64,000 bases of DNA from an uncultured Oribacterium sp. (lineage in GTDB: Bacteria > Bacillota > Clostridia > Lachnospirales > Lachnospiraceae): NCBI GenBank assembly GCA_934270345.1, contig CAKQPT010000014.1:1-64000 (forward strand). The letters run 5' to 3'. A program made the translations under genes and the position numbers. Of this stretch, positions 45,266-55,541 are shown piece after piece. Positions within the stretch are counted from its first letter, which is position 1. Each line of letters starts with the position of its first letter. The notes beneath the pieces were generated by a model that was not told where the DNA came from, did not search any database, and saw only the letters and a program-made list of their open reading frames with translations.

Positions 45266-46636
45266 ATGAACGAACATACTGAACGAACGAAAATATCTGA
45301 GAGAGCAGGTCTGACGGGAATCGTATGCAACCTGCTCCTTTTTGTATTCAAAATTTCCATCGGCATCATCATCAACTCCGTGTCGATCATGGCCGATGGC
45401 TTCAATAACCTGTCGGACGCCGGCAGCTCCGTGATCTCGGTGGTCGGCTCGAAGATGGCCGGAAAAAAGGCCGATGAGGACCACCCATTCGGACACGGGC
45501 GCATCGAGTATATCGCAGCCTTCATCGTATCGATCCTGGTACTGAACGTCGGCCTCAGCTCTCTGCAGGATTCCTTCCGGAAGATCCTGCATTCGGAGAT
45601 GATGCACTACAGCATCTATGCCGTCGTGATCCTGCTCGTTTCCATGCAGGCGAAGCTTGGCCTCGCGCTGTTCTACCGCCGCGTCGCAGAAAAAATCGAC
45701 TCAAACATCTACCGTGCGTCGAGCCAGGATGCCTTCATGGATATCCTGACGACCGCGACGACCTTCGCGTCCCTCCTGATTTTCCATTTCTTCGACCGGA
45801 ACATCGATGCCTATGTCGGCCTCCTCGTCTCCCTGATCGTCATCTGGAACGGTGTCGGTATCGCGCGGGAGACCCTGGCACCGCTGATCGGCGACTCCAT
45901 CGATCCGGAGCTTTTCTACACCATCATCGACTTCGTCGAGCGCTATCCGGGTATCCTCGGAAGCCATGATCTGATCGTCCATAACTACGGCCCGAACCAG
46001 TACATGGCCACCATTCACGCCGAGGTCGACGGCCGCAGCGACATCGAAAGTGCCCATGACCTCATCGACCGGATCGAGCACGACTGCGAAACACAGCTCG
46101 GTGTCCACCTGGTGATCCACATGGACCCGATCAACAACGACGATGAGACCCGCTTCTACAGGGCAATGCTGGCGAACATCCTCGCCGAGCTCTCCCCGGA
46201 AAGCAGCTTCCACGATTTCCGTATCCGGCATACCTCCGACGGCGCACAGCTGACGAGAGAGAAGCATACGAAGCACAGCTTCGTCGCAGCCAGCAATGGT
46301 GCGCAGACGCAGAAGCTCATCTATCTGGTGTTCGACCTCATCACACCATGGAACCTGACGAAGGAAGAGGAGAACCAGCTCCTGCATGGCATCCAGAACC
46401 GGATGCAGATCGAGAACCCGGATGTACGCTGCATCATCCAGCTCGATAAGCCGTACATGCACACGCACTCCGCCGAGGAGGACGCCGAAGCACGTGCCCG
46501 TGCCACCGAGGATCTGGAACACGCAGAGCAGCCGACCGCACCGGACACAGCGCATCCAGCGGATGAGGGGCAGTGCGCACAGAAAACAGCAGATAAAACC
46601 CAGCCGGGTTCCGATACCACTACAGAAGGAGAGTAA
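45266..46636 (+). CDS. Cation diffusion facilitator (CDF) family metal transporter
   Basis: Exports divalent metal ions (zinc, manganese, iron or cobalt; the choice is not visible). Six membrane helices lie in residues 13-210; the metal site shows SIMADGFNNLSDAGSS and DEDHPFGHGRIEYIAAF. A cytoplasmic CTD follows (about 215-310). An extra 140-residue C-terminal region goes beyond the usual 300-residue family length and includes a second alpha/beta part and a low-complexity acidic tail. The start at 45266 is chosen for AGAGG upstream and fit to the family; the frame is open back to 45080, through the mscL terminator. Confidence 0.9.
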   Translation: MNEHTERTKISERAGLTGIVCNLLLFVFKISIGIIINSVSIMADGFNNLSDAGSSVISVVGSKMAGKKADEDHPFGHGRIEYIAAFIVSILVLNVGLSSLQDSFRKILHSEMMHYSIYAVVILLVSMQAKLGLALFYRRVAEKIDSNIYRASSQDAFMDILTTATTFASLLIFHFFDRNIDAYVGLLVSLIVIWNGVGIARETLAPLIGDSIDPELFYTIIDFVERYPGILGSHDLIVHNYGPNQYMATIHAEVDGRSDIESAHDLIDRIEHDCETQLGVHLVIHMDPINNDDETRFYRAMLANILAELSPESSFHDFRIRHTSDGAQLTREKHTKHSFVAASNGAQTQKLIYLVFDLITPWNLTKEEENQLLHGIQNRMQIENPDVRCIIQLDKPYMHTHSAEEDAEARARATEDLEHAEQPTAPDTAHPADEGQCAQKTADKTQPGSDTTTEGE

Positions 46637-46638
46637 GC

Positions 46639-47370
46639 ATGTACGAATTTAACGAGCGGGTCCGCTATTCCGAGACGGACGAGCATGAGCAGGCGACGAT
46701 ACTTTCGGTCGTGAATTACCTGCAGGACTGCAGCACCTTCCACTCGACGGAGGTCGGCCTGACGGTCGATTATCTGCGGGAGATGAAGCGCGCCTGGCTG
46801 CTCAGCTACTGGGACATCTACATCGAGCGCATGCCGAAGCTCTGTGAGCACCTCACGATCGGTACCTGCCCGCATGCCTTCCGCGGCGTGCTGGCGCACC
46901 GTAACTTCTGGATCAAGGATGAAGCCGGCGCCTATATCCTGCGCGCCGACAGCCTCTGGTTCTGCTATGACACCGAACGCATGCGCCCGGCGAAGATCAC
47001 CGAGGATATGCTGACGCCGTTCGGCGAGATGCGGGATGTGCTCGCGCTCCCGGCCAGCGAGCGGAAAATCATGGAGCCGGACGAGCTTACCGAAGCCGCA
47101 CCGATCCTCGTGCAGCCGCATCACATCGACAGTAATCATCACGTCAACAACGCGCAGTACATCGCGATCGCCGACGAGGTGCTCACCGAAGCCGCCGGTG
47201 GTCAGGCACGTTTTCACGCCGGTCGGATCCGCGCGGAGTATCGGAAGGCGGCCGTGCTCGGGGATACAATGCTTCCGAAATATGGATCGTCACCGGACGG
47301 CGGGCTGATCGTCAGTCTCCAGAGCCCTGCCGGCGAAGTCTACTGCAACGTAGAGTTTATCCGCAGCTGA
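46639..47370 (+). CDS. Acyl-ACP thioesterase (double hotdog, FatA-like)
   Basis: Hydrolyses acyl-ACP to free fatty acid. The 243-residue protein begins YEFNERVRYSETDEHEQAT, the first hotdog domain, and has the catalytic region of the second domain with HHIDSNHHVNNAQYIAIA (Asn and His). GAAGGAGAG precedes the ATG, 2 bases after the CDF stop, so the two are co-transcribed. Chain-length preference is not visible. Confidence 0.9.
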   Translation: MYEFNERVRYSETDEHEQATILSVVNYLQDCSTFHSTEVGLTVDYLREMKRAWLLSYWDIYIERMPKLCEHLTIGTCPHAFRGVLAHRNFWIKDEAGAYILRADSLWFCYDTERMRPAKITEDMLTPFGEMRDVLALPASERKIMEPDELTEAAPILVQPHHIDSNHHVNNAQYIAIADEVLTEAAGGQARFHAGRIRAEYRKAAVLGDTMLPKYGSSPDGGLIVSLQSPAGEVYCNVEFIRS

Positions 47371-47386
47371 ACGGGCGGAGTGCCGA

Positions 47387-47400
47387 TGGAGACATTGGCC
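47387..47400 (+). repeat. 14-bp motif shared with the rlmB-aroE gap, copy 1
   Basis: TGGAGACATTGGCC lies 17 bases after the thioesterase stop and is identical to 60140-60153, 20 bases after the rlmB stop. Partial similarity extends on both sides. Confidence 0.6.
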
Positions 47401-47476
47401 TGAAATACAGTATGAAAAAAAGGGCAGTACCGCGGCATGCGGACAGCCTCTAAGTAATAGAAAGTAGAGGAAAAAC

Positions 47477-48127
47477 ATGATTGAATTAGGAAAGATCCAG
47501 ACACTGAAGATCGCGCGCGAGAAGGACTTCGGTGTGTATCTCGCAGACAGTGAGGGCGCATCGGTGCTGCTTCCGAAGAAGCAGGTGCCGGCAGGGAAGA
47601 CGATCGGAGATGAGCTCTCCGTATTCGTGTACAAGGATTCGAGCGACCGTCTGATCGCGACGACCCGGAAGCCGCTTATGCAGGTCGGCGATATCGCGAA
47701 GGTGCTCGTAAAGGATGTGACGAAGATCGGTGCGTTCGTGGACATCGGACTCGAGCGGGATGTGCTTCTGCCATACCACGAGATGCGTCACGAGATCAAG
47801 GCCGGCGACCAGGTCGAGGTCTATCTGTATGTAGATCACAGCCAGCGTCTCGCCGCCACGATGTATACAAAGAAGCACGAAGAGGCGACGGTTATACAGA
47901 ATGATCAAATTAAGACCTATCATTATGAGCGAAATGCCGATGAGGTTCTCGCGATCCTGACGGAAAAGTTCGAAGGGCATGTACCGTACACCGATAAAAC
48001 TGTTCAACCTGACGAAATTATGCGGGATTTCGGTATGTCGAAGGCCGCTTTCAAGCGCGCGGTGGGCAAATTGCTGAAAGAAGGAAGAATTAAAATCACA
48101 AAGACCTCGATCTTTTGTGTATATTGA
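47477..48127 (+). CDS. S1-type RNA-binding protein of the CvfB family, short
   Basis: Residues 1-65 and 68-130 form two S1-like OB folds (the second has VGDIAKVLVKDVTKIGAFVDIGLERDVLLPYHEM), and 150-216 a winged helix with SKAAFKRAVGKLLKEGRIKI. CvfB proteins are usually about 280-300 residues with three S1 domains; one appears to be absent here. Members affect RNA turnover and virulence factor expression in staphylococci. AGAGGA precedes the ATG. Confidence 0.82.
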   Translation: MIELGKIQTLKIAREKDFGVYLADSEGASVLLPKKQVPAGKTIGDELSVFVYKDSSDRLIATTRKPLMQVGDIAKVLVKDVTKIGAFVDIGLERDVLLPYHEMRHEIKAGDQVEVYLYVDHSQRLAATMYTKKHEEATVIQNDQIKTYHYERNADEVLAILTEKFEGHVPYTDKTVQPDEIMRDFGMSKAAFKRAVGKLLKEGRIKITKTSIFCVY

Positions 48128-48132
48128 CTTTT

Positions 48133-48161
48133 TTGAAAAATCGCTCGACAGTTTGTATAAA
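48133..48161 (+). promoter_or_regulatory. Promoter of the msmK-like gene
   Basis: TTGAAA (48133-48138), a 17-base spacer and TATAAA (48156-48161), giving a leader of about 120 bases. Confidence 0.65.
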
Positions 48162-48289
48162 ATCGACCGGTCTTTTCTAGGAACAAATGCCGTTGAGAAA
48201 TAATCTCCGCGAGAGTACGATGAGTACAGTTGAAAAGGCCTAGGGAACCTGATCACGAAACGTTTGTGCCCTATAGGAGAAAAAAGATT

Positions 48290-49402
<1,113 letters not shown>

Positions 49403-49415
49403 TATTGATCTGAGT

Positions 49416-49447
49416 ACACCCGGTGGATTTCCCACCGGGTGTTTTTT
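49416..49447 (+). terminator. Terminator after the msmK-like gene
   Basis: A perfect 11-bp stem (ACACCCGGTGG with CCACCGGGTGT) around ATTTC, followed by TTTTT. Confidence 0.92.
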
Positions 49448-49543
49448 ATGGAATACTATGATTTCATGCACGGATGCACGTGAAAAAGGACGAAAAATGA
49501 CGGAAAACAACGGAAAATGACAGCCGTCAGGTCGATACAATGA

Positions 49544-49572
49544 TTGATTTTAGAAATCGAATCTAGTAAAAT
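49544..49572 (+). promoter_or_regulatory. Promoter of the CdaR-like gene
   Basis: TTGATT (49544-49549), a 17-base spacer and TAAAAT (49567-49572). A direct repeat CTAGTCGTAT/CTAGTCGTTA lies between it and the gene (about 49593-49612), a possible regulator site. Confidence 0.6.
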
Positions 49573-49629
49573 ATCAGTAATTATGGAGTACTAGTCGTAT
49601 CTAGTCGTTAAGTGCAGAAGGAGTAGAGA

Positions 49630-50721
49630 ATGATTTCAAATCAGGTTTTACAGAGCACGATTGATTCTCTCAAGAGTATTACAAGAGTTGATATCGCCAT
49701 TGCGGACATTGATGGAAAGGTACTTGCATCGACCTTTACCGATAACCAGTATACAGAATCGATGGTTTCGTCCTTTGCGGAATCACAGGCAGACAGCCAG
49801 GCTGTCGGCGGATATCAGTTCTTTAAAATTTTCGACGAGCACCAGCTCGAGTATGTGCTGATCGCGATGGGCGACAGCGACGACGTGTACATGGTCGGCA
49901 AGCTCGCCGCCTTCCAGATCCAGACCCTGCTGGTTGCGTACAAGGAGAAGTTCGATAAGGACAACTTCATCAAGAACCTCCTGCTCGACAACCTGCTTCT
50001 GGTCGACATCTATAACCGTGCGAAGAAGCTGCATATCGATGTCAGCGTGAAGCGCGTAGTGTACATCATCGAGACCAAGAAGAGCACCAGCGATTCCGGC
50101 GCTCTCGAGGCACTGAAGACACTGTTTGCAGCGAAGACCCACGATTTCGTCACGGCTGTCGATGAGAAGAATGTCATCGTCGTAAAGGAAGTGAAGCCGA
50201 CCGAGACCACGGATGAGCTTCACCATGTAGCCGAGACCATCCTCGATATGCTCGAGACCGAGGCGATGATCGATGCCCGCGTCAGCTACGGTACCGTAGT
50301 GAACGAGATCAAGGATGTTTCGAAGTCCTACAAGGAAGCGAAGATGGCCCTCGAGGTCGGGAAGATCTTCTATGCAGAGCGGAACATCATCGCCTACAAC
50401 CGTCTCGGTATCGGCCGTCTGATCTATCAGCTGCCGCTGCCACTGTGCAAGATGTTTATCCGCGAGATCTTCACGAACGTATCTCCGGATGAGTTCGACG
50501 AGGAGACCCTGACCACGATCAACAAGTTCTTCGAGAACAACCTGAACGTTTCCGAGACCTCCCGTCAGCTGTATATCCACAGAAACACCCTGGTATACCG
50601 TCTCGATAAGCTGCAGCGCTCCACCGGTCTGGATCTTCGTGTATTTGATGATGCCATCACCTTCAAGATCGCACTCATGGTTGTAAAGTACATGAAGTAT
50701 ATGGAGACCATCGATTATTAA
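49630..50721 (+). CDS. CdaR/PucR-family transcriptional regulator
   Basis: The C-terminal helix-turn-helix of the PucR/CdaR family is clear near 300-350 (NLNVSETSRQLYIHRNTLVYRLDKLQ). The N-terminal 130 residues resemble a sugar-diacid recognition or PAS-like sensor region, and the middle part a degenerate GGDEF-like fold. CdaR regulators respond to sugar acids, but the ligand is not visible here. The gene follows the shared sugar-importer ATPase and may control it or the importers it serves; that is inference. AAGGAG precedes the ATG. Confidence 0.88.
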   Translation: MISNQVLQSTIDSLKSITRVDIAIADIDGKVLASTFTDNQYTESMVSSFAESQADSQAVGGYQFFKIFDEHQLEYVLIAMGDSDDVYMVGKLAAFQIQTLLVAYKEKFDKDNFIKNLLLDNLLLVDIYNRAKKLHIDVSVKRVVYIIETKKSTSDSGALEALKTLFAAKTHDFVTAVDEKNVIVVKEVKPTETTDELHHVAETILDMLETEAMIDARVSYGTVVNEIKDVSKSYKEAKMALEVGKIFYAERNIIAYNRLGIGRLIYQLPLPLCKMFIREIFTNVSPDEFDEETLTTINKFFENNLNVSETSRQLYIHRNTLVYRLDKLQRSTGLDLRVFDDAITFKIALMVVKYMKYMETIDY

Positions 50722-50818
50722 TCCTTCGAGTCATCGGTTCATCGATCCATCGACGCTTCACTCATCGTCCGGAGACAGCCGCTGTCTCTGAAAAATCTTA
50801 AGATTATTGACATGATTT

Positions 50819-50855
50819 AGCCGGTCCGTGGTGTATACACCATGGGCCGGTTTTT
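50819..50855 (+). terminator. Terminator after the CdaR-like gene
   Basis: CCGGTCCGTGGTGT pairs with ACACCATGGGCCGG (two G-U), followed by TTTTT. Confidence 0.88.
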
Positions 50856-50998
50856 GCTATTATTTTACATAGTGCGTATCGTCTTCCGGAAACGCCTCTG
50901 CGCGCTTTCCGAAGGCCGTTCGGACGCAAAGTGCACCGATCCCTTCGGACTTCTGCGCCATATACTATGTGTAATCCCTTTCAAAGGACCTTCTGTAA

Positions 50999-51766
50999 AT
51001 GATTGAAATTAAAAACGTTTCCAAAAGCTATAAGAACGGCGTTGAGGCCCTCCGCAATGTCAGCCTCACCATCGCGGATGGCGAGTTCTGCTTCATCGTC
51101 GGGCGCAGCGGCTCCGGTAAATCCACGCTCGTCCGCCTCCTCACGAAGGAGCTCGAGCCGACGGAGGGCGAGATCATCGTCAACGAGCTCGCACTGCAGC
51201 AGATGAAGCGCCGCCATGTCCCGAAGTACCGTCGCCGCCTCGGCGTCGTCTTCCAGGACTTCCGGCTTCTCGAGGACCGTTCCGTCTACGAGAATATCGG
51301 CTTCGCCGAGCTGATCGCCGGTAAATCCACCCCGGAGATTCGCGCCGATGTCGCGGAGATGCTCGAGCGCGTCGGTCTCAGCGAGAAGCACGATGCCTAT
51401 CCGCGCGAGCTGAGTGGCGGCGAGCAGCAGCGTACGGCCATTGCCCGCGCACTGATCAACCGACCGGAGATCCTGATCGCCGATGAGCCGACCGGCAACC
51501 TCGACCACGAGAACGCCGTCAGCATCATGAAGCTGCTCGAAAGCATCCACGAGCAGGGCACGACCGTCATCGTCATCACGCACGACCTCGAGCTCGTCCG
51601 GATGATGAACAAGCGCACCGTCCACATGGCCGACGGCGAGATCGTCTCGGATTCCGGCGCGGAAGAGGCACCAACAAAAGCGCCTGCACTATCACGCCCG
51701 CGCGGTCTCGGCGGCAGCCACCGCCCGCGTCATGTCAGCCGGAGAAAGGGAGGTGACGTCAGATGA
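50999..51766 (+). CDS. ftsE: Cell division ATP-binding protein FtsE
   Basis: ABC ATPase that with FtsX activates septal wall hydrolases. Walker A GRSGSGKST near 35-43, signature LSGGEQQR and Walker B ILIADEPTGNLD are present. Beyond the usual 225 residues there is a basic tail of about 30 residues that overlaps the ftsX start by 4 bases (ATGA). A sigma-A promoter is not obvious; TATACT at 50961 is a candidate -10 box. Confidence 0.95.
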   Translation: MIEIKNVSKSYKNGVEALRNVSLTIADGEFCFIVGRSGSGKSTLVRLLTKELEPTEGEIIVNELALQQMKRRHVPKYRRRLGVVFQDFRLLEDRSVYENIGFAELIAGKSTPEIRADVAEMLERVGLSEKHDAYPRELSGGEQQRTAIARALINRPEILIADEPTGNLDHENAVSIMKLLESIHEQGTTVIVITHDLELVRMMNKRTVHMADGEIVSDSGAEEAPTKAPALSRPRGLGGSHRPRHVSRRKGGDVR

Positions 51767-52671
51767 AAGCGAACGCCATCGGCTACTGTATCCGTTCCGG
51801 ATTCAAAAACATACTGCATAACAAGCTGTTTTCCGCGGCCTCCACGGCGACCATCGCGGCCTGCATCTTCCTGTTCTGTCTGTTCTTCGCGATAGTGACG
51901 AACGTGCAGCACATCGCAAAAACCGCTGAAACCACGGTCGGCATCACCGTCTTCTTTAACGATGACGCAAGCGACGAGGAGGTCAATGCAGTCGGCGATG
52001 CCATCGCGGCCCGCCCGGAGGTGAAAAGTTCCCACTATACCTCTGCCGAGGAGGCCTGGGATTCGTTCAAGAACGATTACTTCGATAACAACGAGCTGCT
52101 CGCCGAGGCATTCGCAGAGGACAACCCGCTCGCGAACTCCCAGAGCTACGAGATCTTCCTGCACAACATCCAGGATCAGCAGAGCATCGTGGACTGGCTC
52201 CAGAGCTTCCCGGTCGTGCGTCAGGTGAACTACTCCAATGCGGCCGTCATGGGACTGAGCTCGCTGAACCGCATCATCTCGCTGCTCAGCGCCGTGATCA
52301 TCGCGGTGCTGCTGGCGGTGTCGGTCTTCCTGATCAGCAACACGATCTCCGTCGCGGCACAGTTCCGCCGGCGTGAAAACATGATCATGAAGATGATCGG
52401 TGCCACGAATCTCATGATCCGTCTGCCGTTCCTCGTCGAGGGTGTGATGCTCGGCCTCGTCGGTGCACTGATCCCGCTGGCCGGTATCTACTTCATCTAT
52501 GAAAAGGCCGTCCGCTATGTCACGAGCCACTTCGTCTCGATCTCGACGCTGTTCCAGCCGATTCCGATCAGCACCATCTATCCGCAGATGGTTGCAGTCG
52601 CACTGGGCCTCGGTGTCGGTGTCGGCTTCATCGTCTCCTTCGTGACGATCCGGAAGTCGCTCCGGGTATAA
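51763..52671 (+). CDS. ftsX: Cell division protein FtsX
   Basis: Membrane partner of FtsE with four helices: one near 22-45, then an external domain (about 50-165) that contacts the hydrolase, and three near 170-195, 220-245 and 265-295. GYCIRSGFKNILHNKLFSAAS at the start is typical. Length 302 fits Gram-positive FtsX. It overlaps ftsE and is followed after 4 bases by the hydrolase gene. Confidence 0.95.
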   Translation: MKANAIGYCIRSGFKNILHNKLFSAASTATIAACIFLFCLFFAIVTNVQHIAKTAETTVGITVFFNDDASDEEVNAVGDAIAARPEVKSSHYTSAEEAWDSFKNDYFDNNELLAEAFAEDNPLANSQSYEIFLHNIQDQQSIVDWLQSFPVVRQVNYSNAAVMGLSSLNRIISLLSAVIIAVLLAVSVFLISNTISVAAQFRRRENMIMKMIGATNLMIRLPFLVEGVMLGLVGALIPLAGIYFIYEKAVRYVTSHFVSISTLFQPIPISTIYPQMVAVALGLGVGVGFIVSFVTIRKSLRV

Positions 52672-52675
52672 AACT

Positions 52676-53983
52676 ATGAAGAAAAAGAAATCAGTGAAAC
52701 TGAATATGCTTGCGGTGGCGCTCGTGCTGTCCCTCAGCTGCACGGCGAAGCCGAACCTCGCGGCGGAGACGGAGAAGAAGCAGATCGCGTCGGCGCAGAA
52801 GACGATTGACGCGAATCAGGCGGCCATCGACGCGCTGAAGGAAGAGCAGGCGAAGGTGAACGATACCATCAGCGGGCTCAAGGACCGGAAGGCGGATACC
52901 GCGAGCTACATAAAGACGCTCGACCAGAGCATGACGGAGCTCACGAACGAGGTGAACGAGCTCAATGCTTCCATCGTGCAGAAACAGCTGGACATCCAGT
53001 TCACGCAGGGGCAGCTCGCCGAGGCGGCGCAGACCGAGTCGGACCAGTACGCCAGCATGAAGCTGCGCATCCGCTTCATGTACGAGAAGGGCGATACGAG
53101 CTTCATCGACATGATCCTGAATGCCGAAAGCTGGGCGGATCTCCTCAACAAGGCGGAGTACATCGCGAAGATCACGGAGTATGACCGCCAGAAACTGGAG
53201 GAGTTTGCGGCGACGAAGCAGTTCATCACGAACACGAATCTGCAGCTCGAGGCGGAGCAGGCGCAGCTTGTCACGATGCAGGCCTCCGCGAGCGCGAAGC
53301 AGCAGAGTGTGGCGACCCTGCTCGCGCAGAAGAACCAGGAGCTCGCGGCCTATAATCAGAAGATCCGCTCGGCACAATCGACGGCGAACCAGCAGCAGGG
53401 CGAGATCAATGCGCTCTACGCGGACATCGAGGAGCAGGAGAGCACGATCGCCGCGATGGAGAAGGAAATCAAACGACAGGAAGAGGAAGCGCGGAAGAAG
53501 GCGGAAGCCGAGGCAAAGGCGAAGGAAGAAGCCGCCGGCAAGGATCCGGATTCGGTCAAGAAGGTGAAGCCGGACTACACGACGCGGACGATGAGCGGCG
53601 GATTTACCTGGCCGGTTTCGTCGGGCGGACGCATCAGCAGTACCTTCGGCTCCCGTGAAGCGCCGACCGAGGGCGCCAGCACCTATCATAAGGGCATCGA
53701 CATCGCAGCATCCAGCGGCTCGAAGGTCGTGGCCGCCGCCGGCGGTGAGGTCGTGATCGCAACCTACTCGGCATCCGCCGGAAACTACGTGATGATCAAC
53801 CATGGCAGCGGCGTATATACCGTCTACATGCACATGGCGAGTCTCGGTGTCTCCGAGGGACAGGAAGTCAATCAGGGCGAGAGCATCGGTACCGTCGGCT
53901 CCACCGGCTACTCTACCGGACCACATCTCCACTTCGGCATCCGTGAAAACGGAAGCTATGTGGATCCACAGAAATATATGTAA
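52676..53983 (+). CDS. Murein hydrolase activator/peptidase M23 with coiled coil (EnvC/PcsB-like)
   Basis: A signal peptide (1-29) is followed by a long coiled coil (about 35-290) with Lys/Glu/Ala-rich stretches, then a LytM/M23 domain (about 310-435) starting GGFTWPVSSGGRISSTFG, with HKGIDIAA (His and Asp zinc ligands), and the HLHFGI motif. The zinc ligands look complete, so it may be an active endopeptidase, unlike degenerate EnvC. Its place directly after ftsEX suggests control by that complex at division. The ribosome site is weak, so coupling to ftsX is likely. Confidence 0.92.
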   Translation: MKKKKSVKLNMLAVALVLSLSCTAKPNLAAETEKKQIASAQKTIDANQAAIDALKEEQAKVNDTISGLKDRKADTASYIKTLDQSMTELTNEVNELNASIVQKQLDIQFTQGQLAEAAQTESDQYASMKLRIRFMYEKGDTSFIDMILNAESWADLLNKAEYIAKITEYDRQKLEEFAATKQFITNTNLQLEAEQAQLVTMQASASAKQQSVATLLAQKNQELAAYNQKIRSAQSTANQQQGEINALYADIEEQESTIAAMEKEIKRQEEEARKKAEAEAKAKEEAAGKDPDSVKKVKPDYTTRTMSGGFTWPVSSGGRISSTFGSREAPTEGASTYHKGIDIAASSGSKVVAAAGGEVVIATYSASAGNYVMINHGSGVYTVYMHMASLGVSEGQEVNQGESIGTVGSTGYSTGPHLHFGIRENGSYVDPQKYM

Positions 53984-53996
53984 TGGATAGCACCGC

Positions 53997-54044
53997 TTCA
54001 TTGAGGCTTCCGAAGGTAAGCCTCGATGAAGGCGATCGTTTTTT
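53997..54044 (+). terminator. Terminator after the M23 gene
   Basis: TTCATTGAGGCTT pairs with AAGCCTCGATGAA (one G-U). Six T follow 8 bases after the stem, so it may be weak. Confidence 0.6.
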
Positions 54045-54067
54045 AACAGCTTAAATGGAGGTTATTT

Positions 54068-54535
54068 ATGAGAATCGGAACAGGATATGATGTACATAAA
54101 CTGGTCGAGGGACGTGCACTGATCCTCGGCGGCGTGACCATCCCGTATGAGCTCGGCCTCGACGGCCACAGCGATGCGGATGTGATCGTGCACGCCATCA
54201 TGGATGCACTGCTCGGCGCAGCGGCGCTCGGAGATATCGGACAGCACTTCCCGGATACGGATCCGCGCTACAAGGGTGCCGATTCCGTGCAGCTGCTCCA
54301 TGAAGTCGGCCTCATCCTCGCCGCCCATGGCTACAGCATCGAGAACATCGACTCCACCATCATCGCGCAGCGTCCGAAGCTGATGAACTATCTCCCGGAG
54401 ATGCGTGCGAATGTCGCGAAGGCCCTGAACCTTTCCGTCGATCAGGTCTCCATCAAGGCCACCACGGAAGAGCACCTCGGCTTCACCGGCCGCGGTGAGG
54501 GCATCAGCGCACAGGCCGTCGCACTGCTGATTTAA
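54068..54535 (+). CDS. ispF: 2-C-methyl-D-erythritol 2,4-cyclodiphosphate synthase IspF
   Basis: MEP-pathway enzyme of isoprenoid synthesis. Zinc ligands Asp8 and His10 are in GTGYDVH, with the third His in [10 protein letters not shown] near 42. The C-terminal [17 protein letters not shown] is the family signature. Length 155 is normal. TGGAGG precedes the ATG. Other MEP genes are not in the window. Confidence 0.97.
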   Translation: MRIGTGYDVHKLVEGRALILGGVTIPYELGLDGHSDADVIVHAIMDALLGAAALGDIGQHFPDTDPRYKGADSVQLLHEVGLILAAHGYSIENIDSTIIAQRPKLMNYLPEMRANVAKALNLSVDQVSIKATTEEHLGFTGRGEGISAQAVALLI

Positions 54536-54537
54536 AC

Positions 54538-54565
54538 AAAAAAGCTGCCGTATGGCAGCTTTTTT
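54538..54565 (+). terminator. Bidirectional terminator between ispF and the lipid kinase gene
   Basis: AAAAAAGCTGCC pairs with GGCAGCTTTTTT around GTAT. The two converging genes share it. Confidence 0.93.
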
Positions 54566-54569
54566 CATA

Positions 54570-55505
54570 TCAGAGCCTCAGCCGCAGCTTCTTCGGGATG
54601 CAGGTCAGCGTATAATCCGTCTGCTCGCCGATCGGCTCGCCGTCCACATGCACCGGAAGTGCCCGATCCGTATGGATCACGGCCTCACGGCAGCGGTAGA
54701 GGTGTACACCGGTGTGCGTGACATGCTTTCCGAAGATACTCGCCAGCATGATGAGAAGCAGCCGCCACTTATACTTCGTGCTCACGATGCAGATATCGAG
54801 GTAGCCGTCCGCGCCGTCCGCCTTCGGGCAGACCATGTAGCCGCCGTCGAAGGGATGTACATGCGCCGAGATGAAGAGGATGTTGTTAAACTCGTGGCGC
54901 TTATCGCCATCGAGGACCACATAGCCGTGACTCGGACGCGCATGGATCAGCTCCCGCACGAAGATACGGAAATAGCTCGCCCGCCGACGCCGGAAGAACG
55001 GCTTTTTCGCATCCGCCGCACAGGCATATGCATCCGCATACAGCGCCGGAAAGAGCGCCGCATCGAAGCCGATACCGGAGCTCACTGCGAAGCGGCGATT
55101 CATGGTCGCACAGTTCAGCACGCCATAATCGAGCAGCAGCTCATCGGATGGATTTCCGAGGCGCTTCAGCTGCGAACGCAGTGTATAGCGCTTCCGATAG
55201 CAGCGTGCGATGTCGTTATCTGTTTTCGTCGGGATATAGGCGATGGACACACGGTCACTATCCATGTGCAGTCCATCCACGACCTCGTTCAGCGTGCCCT
55301 CGCCACCGATCACGGTGATCGTCCGCTTCTCCGGACAGCGCTCAGACAGCTGCCGTGCGTAGCGGCGCGCATCGCCGGCCTTCTCTGTCAGAAAGGCCTC
55401 GAAGTTCTCCGTATTATGTGTCCGTTTCAAATATTTAAGTATCTTATCCCAGATTTTTCGTCCGCGCCCACCTGAGGCCTCTGGATTGATGATGAAATAA
55501 TACAT
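54570..55505 (-). CDS. Diacylglycerol/lipid kinase family protein (YegS/DgkB-like)
   Basis: The start YYFIINPEASGGRGRKIW matches the nucleotide-binding domain of lipid and sphingosine kinases. The nucleotide loop reads GGEGTLNEV near 98-106, not the usual GGDGT, and the following loop PTKTDNDIAR replaces the common GTGND. The C-terminal beta-sandwich domain has the VDGEPI motif. These two changes make activity uncertain, though some relatives also carry Glu. It probably recycles diacylglycerol from wall-polymer synthesis. On the minus strand GGAGGAAG precedes the ATG. It is the only protein gene on that strand. Confidence 0.86.
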   Translation of the reverse strand: MYYFIINPEASGGRGRKIWDKILKYLKRTHNTENFEAFLTEKAGDARRYARQLSERCPEKRTITVIGGEGTLNEVVDGLHMDSDRVSIAYIPTKTDNDIARCYRKRYTLRSQLKRLGNPSDELLLDYGVLNCATMNRRFAVSSGIGFDAALFPALYADAYACAADAKKPFFRRRRASYFRIFVRELIHARPSHGYVVLDGDKRHEFNNILFISAHVHPFDGGYMVCPKADGADGYLDICIVSTKYKWRLLLIMLASIFGKHVTHTGVHLYRCREAVIHTDRALPVHVDGEPIGEQTDYTLTCIPKKLRLRL

Positions 55506-55532
55506 ACTTCCTCCGAAGCTTTATATGGAAAA

Positions 55533-55541
55533 ATTATAGCA
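55533..55541 (-). promoter_or_regulatory. Extended -10 promoter of the lipid kinase gene
   Basis: On the minus strand TGCTATAAT lies about 30 bases before the start. The -35 region is poor. Confidence 0.5.

Noticed and set aside
54552..55475. 307-codon frame on the + strand opposite the lipid kinase
   Set aside because: The minus-strand frame encodes a recognisable kinase fold with a good ribosome site; the + frame is its shadow.
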